A stretch of DNA of 64,000 nucleotides from Caldifarciminota bacterium. Its GTDB lineage: Bacteria > Hydrothermota > Hydrothermia > LBFQ01 > DSFT01. The DNA lies in contig JANXBH010000001.1 of the NCBI GenBank assembly GCA_025060695.1, positions 1 to 64,000 of the forward strand, given 5' to 3'. The notes under the pieces are model-generated. The model searched no databases. It worked only from the letters and a program-made list of their open reading frames with translations, and was not told where the DNA came from. Both the position numbers and the translations under genes were made by a program. Every line of letters starts with the position of its first letter. Within the stretch, counting starts at the first letter, position 1. Below, in pieces: positions 38,364-49,499 of this stretch.

Positions 38364-40025
38364 TTAAAACATATTTCCTATACCAAAGTATAAAAACAAG
38401 TCTTTTGGTAATATCTTAGAATTTGGATTTAGGGCTATATCAAACCTCAATGGAATAAGGTTTACATAAAACCTAAAACCTATACCATAACCAGAATATA
38501 ACTTGCTATTAAAAAGTTTTAAAAACTCATTTGATGTTATAGCAAAATCGTAAAAGAATACTATTGCAAAAATACTATTAAATCTCCATCTGTACTCAAA
38601 ATTTCCATTTATAAAATGATTTGATGCAGGCTGTAAATTATCAAAACTTTCACCTATTGAATTATTTAAATATCCCCTTACACTACCTTCCCCTCCAAGA
38701 AAGAACTTTTCCGAATATGGAATATTACTGCCGAATATCTGTCCCATTCTTATTCTAAGCGCAAAACTATAAAAATACTTACTATAAATTTCACTCAGTT
38801 TAATAAACCTTGCCTGACCAAACGCTTCCAAAATAGAAAGACTTAGATTAAAACCCCTCGTTGCATCCAAATAGTTATTTCTGTCATCGTAAAACGCCCT
38901 TTGAGAGAAAGAGAGTATAAACCTACTTTCTTCATAACCAAGAGTTATACTTCTTTTTAAGGACATACCGAATGCACTATAAAAGTATCTTGAAAATTGT
39001 CTAATAATTTCTGAGAACAAACTAAACTCCTCAATCTTTCCATAATCACTAAACTCTCCAACTTGACCATATTTATTATAAATCAAATTAGAACTTAGTA
39101 GCAAATTTTTTCTGTCTAAAAAATACCTTTCACGATAGTTTATAGTAAATGACCTGTCATTTAGAAGAACTCTATTATTTTTATAGCTAAATAAACCTGA
39201 AAGCTCTATTTCCGCGTTTTGTGCATTTCCAAATATATTTAAATGTCCAAGTAAAATACTCAAATTTAAAAAATAAGGATAAGTAAAACCTGCATTTGTT
39301 TCTAAGTATCTTTGTGGAACCTCATTTACACTAAAAATTAATATACTATCATCCTGAATTCTATAATCTACGCTACTAAAAAGTCTAAGTGAATATAACC
39401 TTTGGCTACTTTCGCTAATTTTGTCGTAATTAAAGTATTCATTTGGTCTGATAGTTATTTCTTTATAAAAAATTCCATCTCTTACACTACGATTATTTTC
39501 AATCTTTATTGACTTTATAAGAATTCTTTTTCCTGCTGCTATTTTCTCTTTAAAAATTAATAAGCTATCGTTTAAAAAACTTGTATCTCTTTCTAATCTA
39601 ACAAATGGATAACCATTGTTGTAATAAAGATAGTATATTTTATTTTCAATAGTATTTATAAATTCATCTGAATAAGCTATAGGCAGTTTTTTAGGCATAA
39701 TGTAAATCAAGCTATCTAAGATAATATCTCCATCAAATTCAATATTGCTTATTAGTGCTCTCTTTCCCTCATTTATTTTTATGGTTATGACCACTTTACT
39801 TGCCTCAACGAATTCATATTCGTGATTAATACTTACTTGAAAATATCCGCTTGCATAGTATTTTGAATAAAGTCTTGAAATAGCACTTTTTAATTTTATT
39901 TTGCTAAATTCTTGATTTTTTCTTAATCTTAAAATATCCAATATTTCTTTTTTTGATAAATATTTATTACCTTCAACGTTTATATCCTTTATAGTTATTA
40001 GCTGTGCAAAGATTAGACTAAGCAG
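38364..40025 (-). CDS. BamA/Omp85-family outer membrane assembly protein; start likely CTG 40025
   Basis: POTRA repeats and GSVRGY-type barrel motif ([19 protein letters not shown]). In-frame upstream extension [28 protein letters not shown] precedes the track start. Confidence 0.75.
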   Translation of the reverse strand: MLSLIFAQLITIKDINVEGNKYLSKKEILDILRLRKNQEFSKIKLKSAISRLYSKYYASGYFQVSINHEYEFVEASKVVITIKINEGKRALISNIEFDGDIILDSLIYIMPKKLPIAYSDEFINTIENKIYYLYYNNGYPFVRLERDTSFLNDSLLIFKEKIAAGKRILIKSIKIENNRSVRDGIFYKEITIRPNEYFNYDKISESSQRLYSLRLFSSVDYRIQDDSILIFSVNEVPQRYLETNAGFTYPYFLNLSILLGHLNIFGNAQNAEIELSGLFSYKNNRVLLNDRSFTINYRERYFLDRKNLLLSSNLIYNKYGQVGEFSDYGKIEEFSLFSEIIRQFSRYFYSAFGMSLKRSITLGYEESRFILSFSQRAFYDDRNNYLDATRGFNLSLSILEAFGQARFIKLSEIYSKYFYSFALRIRMGQIFGSNIPYSEKFFLGGEGSVRGYLNNSIGESFDNLQPASNHFINGNFEYRWRFNSIFAIVFFYDFAITSNEFLKLFNSKLYSGYGIGFRFYVNLIPLRFDIALNPNSKILPKDLFLYFGIGNMF

Positions 40026-41817
40026 CTTTCTCCCTTTGAATAATGTATTCTTTTAGAGAATTTAATATCTCCTCTATCTCATTTTCTATGTGTTTCTCTT
40101 CCACTTCTTTTAATCTTATTATTTTCTCAACCTGTGGTAGCTTCTCTATTTCATCCGCAGATATAAGTTCCTTTTCAATACTCTCTTTTAGTATATCGTA
40201 AAATTGAAAAATTGCTTTCATCATATAAAATTGCTTCTTCAAAGAACAACTTGCATCAATAGGATTGAATGCATTTTGCTGTAAATAACCTAATCTTATT
40301 ATCTTTCCTATCTCAAGAATTAGTCTTTCCATTTCTTGAAGCGCATCAGGTCCAATTAACTGGACTATGTCTTGTAATTCAGCTTCTTTTTGTAATATAC
40401 TACTAATAAAGTTTCTAAGTTCAGACCACTTTTCATTTACATTTTCTTTATACCACTTTTCAATAAGCGGATAGTATAGTGTATAGCTTCTTAACCAGTT
40501 TATAGCAGGGTAATGCCTTCTTCTTGCCAAGCTTGAATCCAATGCCCAAAATGCACCTACTACTCTTAGCGTAGACTGAGTTACTGGTTCAGAATAATCA
40601 CCGCCTTGTGGTGAAACCGCTCCAACCGCAGTAACTGAACCTTCCAAATTACTTAATGTTATAACTCTTCCCGTTCTTTCGTAAAAAGCGGAAAGTCTTG
40701 AAGATAAATACGTAGGATAACCTTCTTCTCCTGGCATTTCTTCAAGTCTCGAAGATAATTCTCTTAAAGCTTCTGCCCACCTGCTTGTAGAATCCGCCAG
40801 TAGCAGAACATTATAGCCCATGTCCCTATAATATTCGGCAAGTGTAATTCCTGTATATATTGATGCTTCTCTTGCAGCAACTGGCATATTTGAAGTATTT
40901 ACAACGAGTATAGTTCTATCCATAAGTGGAGAGCCCGGTCTTGAAGGATCTTCAAGATGTGGAAATTCAGTTAAAACCTCTGTCATTTCATTTCCTCTCT
41001 CACCACATCCAATATATACTACAATATCAACAAGTGCATATTTTGCAAGTGTCTGTTCGGTCACAGTTTTACCTGTACCAAATCCTCCAGGTAGTCCTGC
41101 ATTTCCACCAAGTGCAATAGGAAATAGTGTATCCAATATCCTTTGACCAGTTAGTAATGGTATAGTAGGAAGCTCTTTTCTAATTACAGGTCTTGGTATT
41201 CTAACGGGCCATTTATGAGATAGTGTAATAGTATATTCTTTCTTGTCCTTTTCACTCTTTATAATACATACAGTATCTTTTACAGTATATTCTCCTTCTT
41301 TAATCTCTAAAATTGTAAATGTTTCTTCTAAGTCTTCCTTGTTTAATTCGGTCTTTCCTTTTAAGTTTGGAGGAATTATTATTCTGTGTACTACTGAGGG
41401 AGTTTCTTGAACTTCGCCTATGATATGTCCAAGTTTTACCTTATCTCCAGATTTTACTCTTGGTTTAAAGAACCACTTTTTCTCGTAGTCCAATGCTGGA
41501 ATATCTATTCCTCTTGAGATGAATGGACCTGTACTGTTCATTATTACATCTAATGGTCTTTGAATACCATCAAATGCTTTTCCAAGTAAACCTGGTCCAA
41601 GTTCAACTGCAAGAGATTCATTAGTTCTTTCAATTGATTCTCCTACAAATAGTCCCGATGTATCTTCGTAAACTTGAATATATGCAGTATCCTCTTTAAG
41701 TCTAATAATCTCACCTATAAGTTTTTCTTTTCCAACTTTAACAATTTCATTCATCCTTGCTCCTTTAAGTCCTTTTCCTACAACAAGAACACCTGCTATT
41801 CTTGTAATTTCTGCCAT
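40018..41817 (-). CDS. atpA: V/A-type H+/Na+-transporting ATPase subunit A
   Basis: [74 protein letters not shown]-like motif. Confidence 0.95.
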   Translation of the reverse strand: MAEITRIAGVLVVGKGLKGARMNEIVKVGKEKLIGEIIRLKEDTAYIQVYEDTSGLFVGESIERTNESLAVELGPGLLGKAFDGIQRPLDVIMNSTGPFISRGIDIPALDYEKKWFFKPRVKSGDKVKLGHIIGEVQETPSVVHRIIIPPNLKGKTELNKEDLEETFTILEIKEGEYTVKDTVCIIKSEKDKKEYTITLSHKWPVRIPRPVIRKELPTIPLLTGQRILDTLFPIALGGNAGLPGGFGTGKTVTEQTLAKYALVDIVVYIGCGERGNEMTEVLTEFPHLEDPSRPGSPLMDRTILVVNTSNMPVAAREASIYTGITLAEYYRDMGYNVLLLADSTSRWAEALRELSSRLEEMPGEEGYPTYLSSRLSAFYERTGRVITLSNLEGSVTAVGAVSPQGGDYSEPVTQSTLRVVGAFWALDSSLARRRHYPAINWLRSYTLYYPLIEKWYKENVNEKWSELRNFISSILQKEAELQDIVQLIGPDALQEMERLILEIGKIIRLGYLQQNAFNPIDASCSLKKQFYMMKAIFQFYDILKESIEKELISADEIEKLPQVEKIIRLKEVEEKHIENEIEEILNSLKEYIIQREKAA

Positions 41818-41834
41818 ACTGAAATTTTAAAGTA

Positions 41835-42521
41835 TTAAATAATACTTGAAGTTCCTATTCTATTTGCACCACATAATATCATTTTAATAGCAGTTTCTCT
41901 ATCCCTTATACCACCAGAAGCCTTCACTCCAAAATCATTGCCAACTACTGCTCTAATTAATGCTACGTCATAAAAAGTAGCACCATGCTTGGAAAAACCT
42001 GTCGATGTTTTTACAAACTTAGCTTTTGAATTTCTTACTATTTTAGATAACTCTATTTTTTCTTCATCAGTAAGAAGAGAAGTTTCAATAATAATTTTTG
42101 AGTTTGGGAAAATCCTTGAGATTTCCCTAATTTCATTTTCAACGTATTTATAGTTTTTATTTTTAACTTCTGAAATATTTATTACAAAATCAATTTCATC
42201 GACACCTTGTTCCATTAGCCAGTATAACTCGTATAGTTTTAAATTCAACGGTAGAGCGCCAAGTGGAAAACCCACAACTGAGCACAATTTTATCTCACTA
42301 CTTATTAGCTCCTTTGCCATTGGCACAAAGTATGGATTTATACATATAGCATAGTATCTCTTTTCCGTTGCAATTTTTATTAAATTCCTAAGGTCTTCGT
42401 AAGTTGCGTCAGGTCTTAGTAAGGTAAAATCTACCATTTGATTTATATCTATATTTGGAATTTGAGTTAAGTTTTCAATTTCCTTTTGTTTTTTTGTAGC
42501 TATTTCAGTATAATAGTTCAT
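41835..42521 (-). CDS. deoC: Deoxyribose-phosphate aldolase
   Basis: VDFTLLRPDATYEDL, VGFPLGALPLNLK, FVKTSTGFSKHGAT, VKASGGIRDRETAIKMI. Confidence 0.93.
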   Translation of the reverse strand: MNYYTEIATKKQKEIENLTQIPNIDINQMVDFTLLRPDATYEDLRNLIKIATEKRYYAICINPYFVPMAKELISSEIKLCSVVGFPLGALPLNLKLYELYWLMEQGVDEIDFVINISEVKNKNYKYVENEIREISRIFPNSKIIIETSLLTDEEKIELSKIVRNSKAKFVKTSTGFSKHGATFYDVALIRAVVGNDFGVKASGGIRDRETAIKMILCGANRIGTSSII

Positions 42522-42555
42522 AAGTTAAAAAATTATAAAGCAAATTTAAATTTCG

Positions 42556-44322
42556 TTATTTGTTTTCAATTTTCATTACCTCAAGGAATACTTCGCTTGG
42601 CACTTCAACTCTACCAATCATTTTCATTCTCTTCTTCCCTTCCTTTTGCCTTTCAAGTAGTTTTCTTTTTCTTGTAATATCTCCTCCATAACACTTCGCA
42701 GTTACGTCCTTTCTAAGTGGAGGTATTCTTTCACTTGCTATTACTCTTTTTCCGATGCTTGCTTGAATTTTTACTTCAAATAGTTGTCTTGGTATTAAAC
42801 TTCTTAGCTTTTCTACTATATTCTTAGATACTTCATATGCCTTTATTCTTGGAACTACAAAACTAAGAGCATCTACTTTTTCATTTGCAACATAAATATC
42901 GACCCTTACTAAATCACCCTCCTTAAATCCAATAAACTCATAGTCCATAGAAGCATATCCTCTGCTTAGGCTTTTTACTTTATCAAATAAGTCAAAAATT
43001 ACTTCATAAAGTGGTATCTCATACTCCATCTCAACAGTCTTACTATCTAAATAGAATAAATTCCTTTGAATTCCTCTTCTATTTTGAAGTAGCGTTATGA
43101 GATTTCCTAAATATTCTGAAGGCGTTATAATTTTTAGTAATACATATGGTTCAAATGCCTTTTCATAGTAATCTGGAAAGTCCTTTGGGTTATTTATAAA
43201 AACTTTCTCTTCGTTTGTTAAAATTACTTCATATTCTACATTGGGTATGGTTATTACGATATCTAAATCGTATTCTCTTTTTATCCTTTCTTTAAAAATC
43301 TCTAAGTGCAATAATCCTAAAAATCCCATTCTAAAACCTGGACCAAGTGCAGGAGAATTTTCTGGAATATATACAAGCGATGCATCATTTAGCGAAAGCT
43401 TTTCTATTGCTTTTCTTAATTCTTCAAACTCAGAAGGATTTATAGGATATATACCTGCATATATCATGGGTTTTATTTCTCTAAAACCTTCAATAGCAAT
43501 GGTTTGTGGATATCTTGCATCTACTATGGTATCACCAACTCTCGCTTCTCTGATTTCTCTTATATTAGCAACGACATAACCTATTTCACCTGAACTTAGT
43601 TTATCTTTCTTAATCCTCCCGTTAGGATGAAAATACCCGACTTCTAAAACTTCATATTCTCTTGATGTTGATTTAAATAATATTTTCATCTTTGGTCTTA
43701 TTTCTCCATCAAATACTCTAATATATGGAATAACCCCTAAATAGTCATCGTATATTGCATCAAATATTAGTGCTTTTAGTTTATCGCTATTGGTTTTTGG
43801 ACTTGGAACTTCGTTTATTATTCTCTCTATTAATTCCTCTACCCCCCAACCGTATTTCGCCGATATTCTTGAAACTTTGACATTTCCAATAAGCTCCCTT
43901 ATCTGACTTTCTACCCTTTCAATTTCCGCATTCGGAAGGTCTATCTTATTAATTACAGGAATAATTACTAAATTATTTTCAAGTGCAAGATATAGATTAG
44001 ATATTGTTTGTGCTTCAATGCCTTGAGTAGCATCTATTAGTAATATAGCACCTTCTACAGCTTTTAAACTTCTTGATACTTCGTATGTAAAATCTACATG
44101 TCCAGGTGTATCGATTAAATTTAAAATGTAGTCTTTATATTCCATTCTTACAGGATGCATTTTAATAGTAATACCTTTTTCTCTTTCTAAGTCCATACTA
44201 TCTAATACTTGTTCTTTAATTTCATCTTCTCTTAAAGTTTTTGTAATTTCTAAAAGTCTATCTGCAAGTGTAGATTTACCATGATCTATATGTGCAATTA
44301 TGCAAAAATTTCTTATATTCAT
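42556..44322 (-). CDS. lepA: Elongation factor 4 (LepA)
   Basis: NFCIIAHIDHGKSTLADRLLE, DTPGHVDFTYEVSRSL, NKIDLPNAEIERV, KCYGGDITRKRKLLERQKEGKKRMK. Confidence 0.97.
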   Translation of the reverse strand: MNIRNFCIIAHIDHGKSTLADRLLEITKTLREDEIKEQVLDSMDLEREKGITIKMHPVRMEYKDYILNLIDTPGHVDFTYEVSRSLKAVEGAILLIDATQGIEAQTISNLYLALENNLVIIPVINKIDLPNAEIERVESQIRELIGNVKVSRISAKYGWGVEELIERIINEVPSPKTNSDKLKALIFDAIYDDYLGVIPYIRVFDGEIRPKMKILFKSTSREYEVLEVGYFHPNGRIKKDKLSSGEIGYVVANIREIREARVGDTIVDARYPQTIAIEGFREIKPMIYAGIYPINPSEFEELRKAIEKLSLNDASLVYIPENSPALGPGFRMGFLGLLHLEIFKERIKREYDLDIVITIPNVEYEVILTNEEKVFINNPKDFPDYYEKAFEPYVLLKIITPSEYLGNLITLLQNRRGIQRNLFYLDSKTVEMEYEIPLYEVIFDLFDKVKSLSRGYASMDYEFIGFKEGDLVRVDIYVANEKVDALSFVVPRIKAYEVSKNIVEKLRSLIPRQLFEVKIQASIGKRVIASERIPPLRKDVTAKCYGGDITRKRKLLERQKEGKKRMKMIGRVEVPSEVFLEVMKIENK

Positions 44323-44361
44323 AGGCTTTATAATTTTAAAGCTTTAAAATTATCGTAAATT

Positions 44362-45114
44362 ATGGCAGGACATAGTAAATGGGCACAAATTAAGCATAAA
44401 AAAGCTATAAAAGATGCAAGAAAGGGAAAATTATTTTCTAAAATCGTAAGAGAAATTACAGTTGCGGTAAAAGTTGGAGGTCCTGACCCTGAAGGAAATC
44501 CAAGACTAAGATTAGCACTTGAAAAAGCAAAAGAAGTAAATTTACCAAAAGATAACATTGAGAGAGCAATAAAAAAAGCTATAGGAGGCGATGAAGGCAA
44601 TAATTATGAAGAGGTAATATATGAAGGTTATGGACCTGAGGGTGTTGCTTTTGTAGTAAAGACACTTACTGACAATAAAAATAGAACTGTAAATGAGATA
44701 AGATATATATTTTCTAAGTATGGAGGTAGTTTAGCAACTAGTGGTTCAGTCCTTTGGCAGTTTTCTGAAAAAGGAACAATTTACATATTAAAGAATAAAG
44801 TAAGAGAAGAGGAAGTTTTTGAATTAGCACTTTCTTTAAACATAGAAGATATAAAGGAAGACGAAGATAGCTATGTAGTATATACATTGCCTAAGGACTT
44901 TCATAGTGTAAAAGAAAAACTACAGGAAAGTGGTATAGAAATTGAAAGTGCAACAATTACTCTAATACCGCAAAATACTATAAAGGTTAGTTCAGATAAA
45001 GCTCAAAAAGTGCTAAAGTTATATGAAGCACTTGAAGAACACGATGATGTTCAGGAAGTATATGCAAACTTTGATATTGAAAAGGAAGTATTAGAAGCAT
45101 TTACGAGCGAATAA
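44362..45114 (+). CDS. YebC/PmpR-family protein
   Basis: MAGHSKWAQIKHKKAIKDARKGKLFSKIVREI; ALEEHDDVQEVYANFDI. Confidence 0.97.
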   Translation: MAGHSKWAQIKHKKAIKDARKGKLFSKIVREITVAVKVGGPDPEGNPRLRLALEKAKEVNLPKDNIERAIKKAIGGDEGNNYEEVIYEGYGPEGVAFVVKTLTDNKNRTVNEIRYIFSKYGGSLATSGSVLWQFSEKGTIYILKNKVREEEVFELALSLNIEDIKEDEDSYVVYTLPKDFHSVKEKLQESGIEIESATITLIPQNTIKVSSDKAQKVLKLYEALEEHDDVQEVYANFDIEKEVLEAFTSE

Positions 45115-45570
45115 AAATAAGTCTTTATCTTTAAAGTTACACTTGTTTATATTAAAGTTTAAGCTGCTATATCCTCTTGATATTATTTCAAGCAAAGGGA
45201 TTACAAAAAATTTCCTACTATATAAATCATAGTGTGGAATTTCTAAGTTATTACTTTTGATTGTGAGTTCATTAAAAAGCAAAATGTCTATGTCTATAAC
45301 TCTTGGTGAATTTTTAAATAGCCTTTTTCTGTTCATTAGGTTTTCAACCTTTTGAATATTCTCCAAAAGTAAAAATGGACTTAAGTTAGTTACTATAAGC
45401 AAAGTCATATTTAAGAATGTATTTTGTTTTTCATACCCATATGGATAGCTTTCATATATACTTGATATTTCAAGTATCTTTGAAAATTCAGATATTTTCT
45501 TTATTGCATATTTTAAGTTTCTTTCTCTAACGAATAAGTTAGTTCCAAGTGAAAGATAAACGTAGTTCAT
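45091..45570 (-). CDS. folK: 2-amino-4-hydroxy-6-hydroxymethyldihydropteridine pyrophosphokinase
   Basis: VYLSLGTNLFVRERNLKYAI, IDIDILLF, IPHYDLYSRKFFVIPLLEI. Confidence 0.9.
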   Translation of the reverse strand: MNYVYLSLGTNLFVRERNLKYAIKKISEFSKILEISSIYESYPYGYEKQNTFLNMTLLIVTNLSPFLLLENIQKVENLMNRKRLFKNSPRVIDIDILLFNELTIKSNNLEIPHYDLYSRKFFVIPLLEIISRGYSSLNFNINKCNFKDKDLFLFARKCF

Positions 45571-46445
45571 TTTAAATACTTAAGCAGGATGAATATGAAA
45601 AATGGCACACCTATAAGCGAAGTAATAATTCCAACAGGAATTGAAAGTTTAGAAAACTTTAAAAATATAACGGAAACTATAAGAAGAAATATAGAAAGGT
45701 TTATAGAACTTACTAATATCCAAAAGTAATTGTCTTTATGTATAATTCTTGAAATGTGTGGGACTATAAGACCTAAAAAACCGATAATACCTGAAAAGTA
45801 AACACTTATTGAAGTAAGAATAAATGCAATAGATAGGAAAATTTTCTTGTATTTTTTTATATTTAATCCAAGGCTAAGTGCTTCCTCATCCGAAAGCGAT
45901 AAAATTAAAAGCTTCTTTCTTTGAATTATGGTATATAATATTGAAACTAAGACAACTACAAAGCAAAAGTAAAGAAATATTGCATCTTGCTTCGTTAAAA
46001 CTCTATCTAAATTACCCCATAGTATAAATATCGTTTTAAATATATCTTGTTTTGAAATTGCCATAATCAAATTTATCAAACTGGAACAAATAAGATTTAT
46101 TGATATTCCTATTAAAATGAACTTTAGATTACTTCCATAGTTTGATATGATTACTAAAAAACACAATATTACTAAAGATAGCATTATAACATTTGTGAAG
46201 AAGATATTTAGATTAAAGACTATAGAAATTACAAAGCCTATACCTGCACAGGAAGAAATTCCAAGAATATATGGCTCTACAAGTGGATTTTTTAAAATTA
46301 CTTGTAGTATAAGACCGGCAATAGAAAGTGAACTTCCTACTATGAAAATAAGCATAAGCTTGTGTATAGTAAGTTCAATTAAAGAAATATCGCTGCCAAG
46401 AATATAAACTACAATTGAAAGAATAGATAAAATAAGAAATATCAA
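45567..46445 (-). CDS. FecCD-family ABC transporter permease
   Basis: GSSLSIAGLILQVILKNPLVEPYILGISSCAGIG, FLGLIVPHISRII; TTG start. Confidence 0.85.
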   Translation of the reverse strand: MIFLILSILSIVVYILGSDISLIELTIHKLMLIFIVGSSLSIAGLILQVILKNPLVEPYILGISSCAGIGFVISIVFNLNIFFTNVIMLSLVILCFLVIISNYGSNLKFILIGISINLICSSLINLIMAISKQDIFKTIFILWGNLDRVLTKQDAIFLYFCFVVVLVSILYTIIQRKKLLILSLSDEEALSLGLNIKKYKKIFLSIAFILTSISVYFSGIIGFLGLIVPHISRIIHKDNYFWILVSSINLSIFLLIVSVIFLKFSKLSIPVGIITSLIGVPFFIFILLKYLK

Positions 46446-46459
46446 CTTTAAAATTTTAT
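46446..46459. promoter_or_regulatory. Shared palindromic element CTTTAAAATTTTAT between divergent start codons 14 bp apart
   Basis: TAAAAT at -11..-6 of start 46460 (+) and -13..-8 of start 46445 (-). Confidence 0.55.
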
Positions 46460-48535
46460 ATGCTTAAGATTTTAGAGCCCAAAAGTATAGCAGTTATTGG
46501 AGCATCAAGAGATGAAAATAGTGTAGGTTTTGGAATTTTAAGAAATATCATATTTGGTGGCTATAAAGGTGTAGTTTATCCTGTAAATCCAAGGGCAAAG
46601 TCCATACTTGGTATAAAATCATATAGTAGTGTTCTTGATATAGAAGATGAAGTTGATATAGGTATAGTAGTTACGCCTTATTATATAGTAGAGGACATTT
46701 TAACTGAGTGCGGTAAAAAGGGCATTCCATATTGCATTATCATAAGTTCGGGATTTAAGGAAGTAGGTGAGGAAGGATTGGAAAGAGAAATTAGAATTTT
46801 AGAAATAGCAAGGAGGTATAATATAAGAATATTGGGACCTAATTGTTTTGGTATAATGAATACCGATAGCAAGATTTCACTAAATGCAACATTCTCAAAG
46901 CAGATATTTAAAGATGGAAACATTGCATTTATAAGTCAAAGTGGTGCTCTTGCTGCAGGTGTTCTTGATTATGCAAAGGACAAAAACATAGGCTTTAGTA
47001 AAGTAATAACTCTCGGTAATAAAGCTGATTTAGATGAAGTAGATTTCTTATTGTATTTAAAGGATGACCCATTGACTAAGGTTATATTGCTATACTTAGA
47101 AGACATCTCAAGGGGAAGGGAGTTTCTTGAAGTAGCAAGGGAAATTACTGAAAATTATAAGCCCATACTTGCTATAAAATCTGGTAGAACTGAAGAGGGT
47201 AAAAGGGCTGTTAGTTCTCATACAGGTTCACTTACAAGTTCAGACGAACTATACGAAGCTGTTTTTAAACAAAGTGGTGTTTTAAGGGTAGAGAGTGTTG
47301 AAGAATTATTTAACTATGCTACTGCTTTTTCAAATTTAAACATTCCAAAGAGCAATAGAATTGTAATTTTAACTAATGCGGGAGGACCTGGTATTTTAGC
47401 AGTAGATAGTGCAATTAGAAATAAACTAAGTATACCTGAGACATCAGAAAAAACAAAAGAAGAATTAAGGAAAATACTACCAAACTATGCATCTTTAAAA
47501 AATCCTATTGATACAACTGGAGGCATAAGTGTAGATGAATATATTAAAGTGCTAAATATATTAGATAAAGATGATAGTTTTGATGGTATTATAGCGATTT
47601 TTGTTAGGGCATTTACTATGGACATAAATGAATTTTGTGATAAGGTCTTAAGTATTTATAAAGATATTAAAAAGCCAATAATTATTACTCTTATGGGTAT
47701 TACAGAAATTGAACAGGGTTTAAGAAAGCTTCAGGAAAATTCAATAGTAGTTTATACATTTCCTGAGGATGCAGTTAGAAGCTTTAAGGAACTGTATGAA
47801 TATAAAACTTGGCTTGAAAGACCAAGAACAAAAATTAGGAAGTTTGATGTAAATAAGGAAAAGGCAAGAAACTTAATAATAAATGCCAAAAGAGGTAAAG
47901 AGGGTTTTATAATGGAAGATAAGGCTTTTGAAGCGTTAAGAATTTATGGATTTAATGTAGTGAATTTTGGTGTTGCGAATAGTATAAATCAAGCTAATTC
48001 AATTGCAAGGGAAATAGGATTTCCAGTTGTATTAAAAGTGTTATCAAGCGAGATAGTCCATAAATTTGATATAGGAGGTATTAAACTTAATATAAGGAAC
48101 GAAAAAGAGTTAGAAATTGCGTTTAGTGAAATGTTAGAAAAATTTAATGACAAAATAGATGGGATTATAGTGCAAAAAATGATAAGTAAAGGATATGAAG
48201 TAATAGTTGGTGCAAAGAGAGATAAAAAATTTGGACCTATTGTCCTTTTTGGTCTTGGTGGTATATATGTGGAGGTATTTAAGGATATTTCATTTAGGCT
48301 TGCTCCAATTAGAGAATATAGTGCACATAGGATGATTCAGGAAACAAAGGCGTACGAACTACTAAAAGGCGTAAGAGGTCAAAAGCCTGCAAATATAGAT
48401 AGCTTAGTTGAAACTATAGAAAGACTATCTCAAATGATAGTTGAAATTGAAGAAATAGACGAGATAGATATTAACCCTGTTATCGTAAACGAAGAAGGTG
48501 CATTTATTGTAGATACGAGAATAAGAATTAGGTAA
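46460..48535 (+). CDS. Acetate--CoA ligase (ADP-forming), fused alpha-beta
   Basis: PKSIAVIGASRDENSVGFGILRN, GPNCFGIMN, SQSGALAAGVLDYA, ATP-grasp-like C-terminal half, LFGLGGIYVEVFKDISFRLAP. Confidence 0.92.
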   Translation: MLKILEPKSIAVIGASRDENSVGFGILRNIIFGGYKGVVYPVNPRAKSILGIKSYSSVLDIEDEVDIGIVVTPYYIVEDILTECGKKGIPYCIIISSGFKEVGEEGLEREIRILEIARRYNIRILGPNCFGIMNTDSKISLNATFSKQIFKDGNIAFISQSGALAAGVLDYAKDKNIGFSKVITLGNKADLDEVDFLLYLKDDPLTKVILLYLEDISRGREFLEVAREITENYKPILAIKSGRTEEGKRAVSSHTGSLTSSDELYEAVFKQSGVLRVESVEELFNYATAFSNLNIPKSNRIVILTNAGGPGILAVDSAIRNKLSIPETSEKTKEELRKILPNYASLKNPIDTTGGISVDEYIKVLNILDKDDSFDGIIAIFVRAFTMDINEFCDKVLSIYKDIKKPIIITLMGITEIEQGLRKLQENSIVVYTFPEDAVRSFKELYEYKTWLERPRTKIRKFDVNKEKARNLIINAKRGKEGFIMEDKAFEALRIYGFNVVNFGVANSINQANSIAREIGFPVVLKVLSSEIVHKFDIGGIKLNIRNEKELEIAFSEMLEKFNDKIDGIIVQKMISKGYEVIVGAKRDKKFGPIVLFGLGGIYVEVFKDISFRLAPIREYSAHRMIQETKAYELLKGVRGQKPANIDSLVETIERLSQMIVEIEEIDEIDINPVIVNEEGAFIVDTRIRIR

Positions 48536-49499
48536 TATCCCTAAAGCAGATTTTACAAATGAGGTTTTTATCAAATAAATATATTCCTTGTTTTGGAACT
48601 CTTCTTAATATTGACTTATGACTACTTTTATGAATTTTGTCGTCTTTTGCAAAGCCGCATATTTCTTCTGCTTTTTCATTATTTTTTATTTCTTCATAAA
48701 TTTCTTTTAAAAGTAGTGCGTCCATTTCCATGTATGGACTCTCACTTACAACTATTCCACTTACTTTAAGTTCTACCAAAACCTTTATAAAATCAAAATA
48801 GTTCATATCACTTTCCTTTTCCCATAAATTTACATGTTTCTTTTCTCCTTTACTATCATATACTATACCTGAGTAGTGTATATGTATATCATTTAAGAGG
48901 TCTTTTGGAAATTTTTCAAATAAGTTAAAAATCTCCTCATAAGTATTATATCTTCCATTTTCTCTTGCATGCAAGTGGGCAATGTCAATACACGGCTTTA
49001 CATTTTCTATTTCCATTAGGTCTATTATCTCTTCAATACTTCCGTATTGCGAAGGCTTTCCCATAGTTTCAGGTCTTAAGACAACATTTATGTTTTCATT
49101 TTTTAAAATTTCTGATATTTCACTTATTCTTAGTTTAATTTTTTTGTGAACCTCTATGGGATTTTCATTTTGATAATAACCGGCATGAAAAACTATATTT
49201 CTTGCACCTGCTATATAACCTATTCTTGATGCATCTAATATGAACTTTATGGAATTTTTTAGCTTTGAATTATCATTAGTATTTAAATTTATATAGTATG
49301 GAGCATGTACTGAAAGAGTTAAATTATTTTCCTTAGAAAACTTATTGACTTCTATTGCTTTATCTTTACTCATTTTTACACCTCTTACAAATTCTAATTC
49401 CATACCACTTAAATTTAGTTCCAATATCCTTCTTAAACCACTAATTGTGTCAGATTTTTTTGAACTTATAGGGACACCTGCTGTTAAAAAAAGTATCAT
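48528..49499 (-). CDS. Endonuclease IV/xylose isomerase-like TIM barrel protein
   Basis: LSVHAPYYINLN, IVFHAGYY, RPETMGKPSQYGSIEEII, CIDIAHLHAR, DIHIHYSG. Confidence 0.8.
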   Translation of the reverse strand: MILFLTAGVPISSKKSDTISGLRRILELNLSGMELEFVRGVKMSKDKAIEVNKFSKENNLTLSVHAPYYINLNTNDNSKLKNSIKFILDASRIGYIAGARNIVFHAGYYQNENPIEVHKKIKLRISEISEILKNENINVVLRPETMGKPSQYGSIEEIIDLMEIENVKPCIDIAHLHARENGRYNTYEEIFNLFEKFPKDLLNDIHIHYSGIVYDSKGEKKHVNLWEKESDMNYFDFIKVLVELKVSGIVVSESPYMEMDALLLKEIYEEIKNNEKAEEICGFAKDDKIHKSSHKSILRRVPKQGIYLFDKNLICKICFRDIT

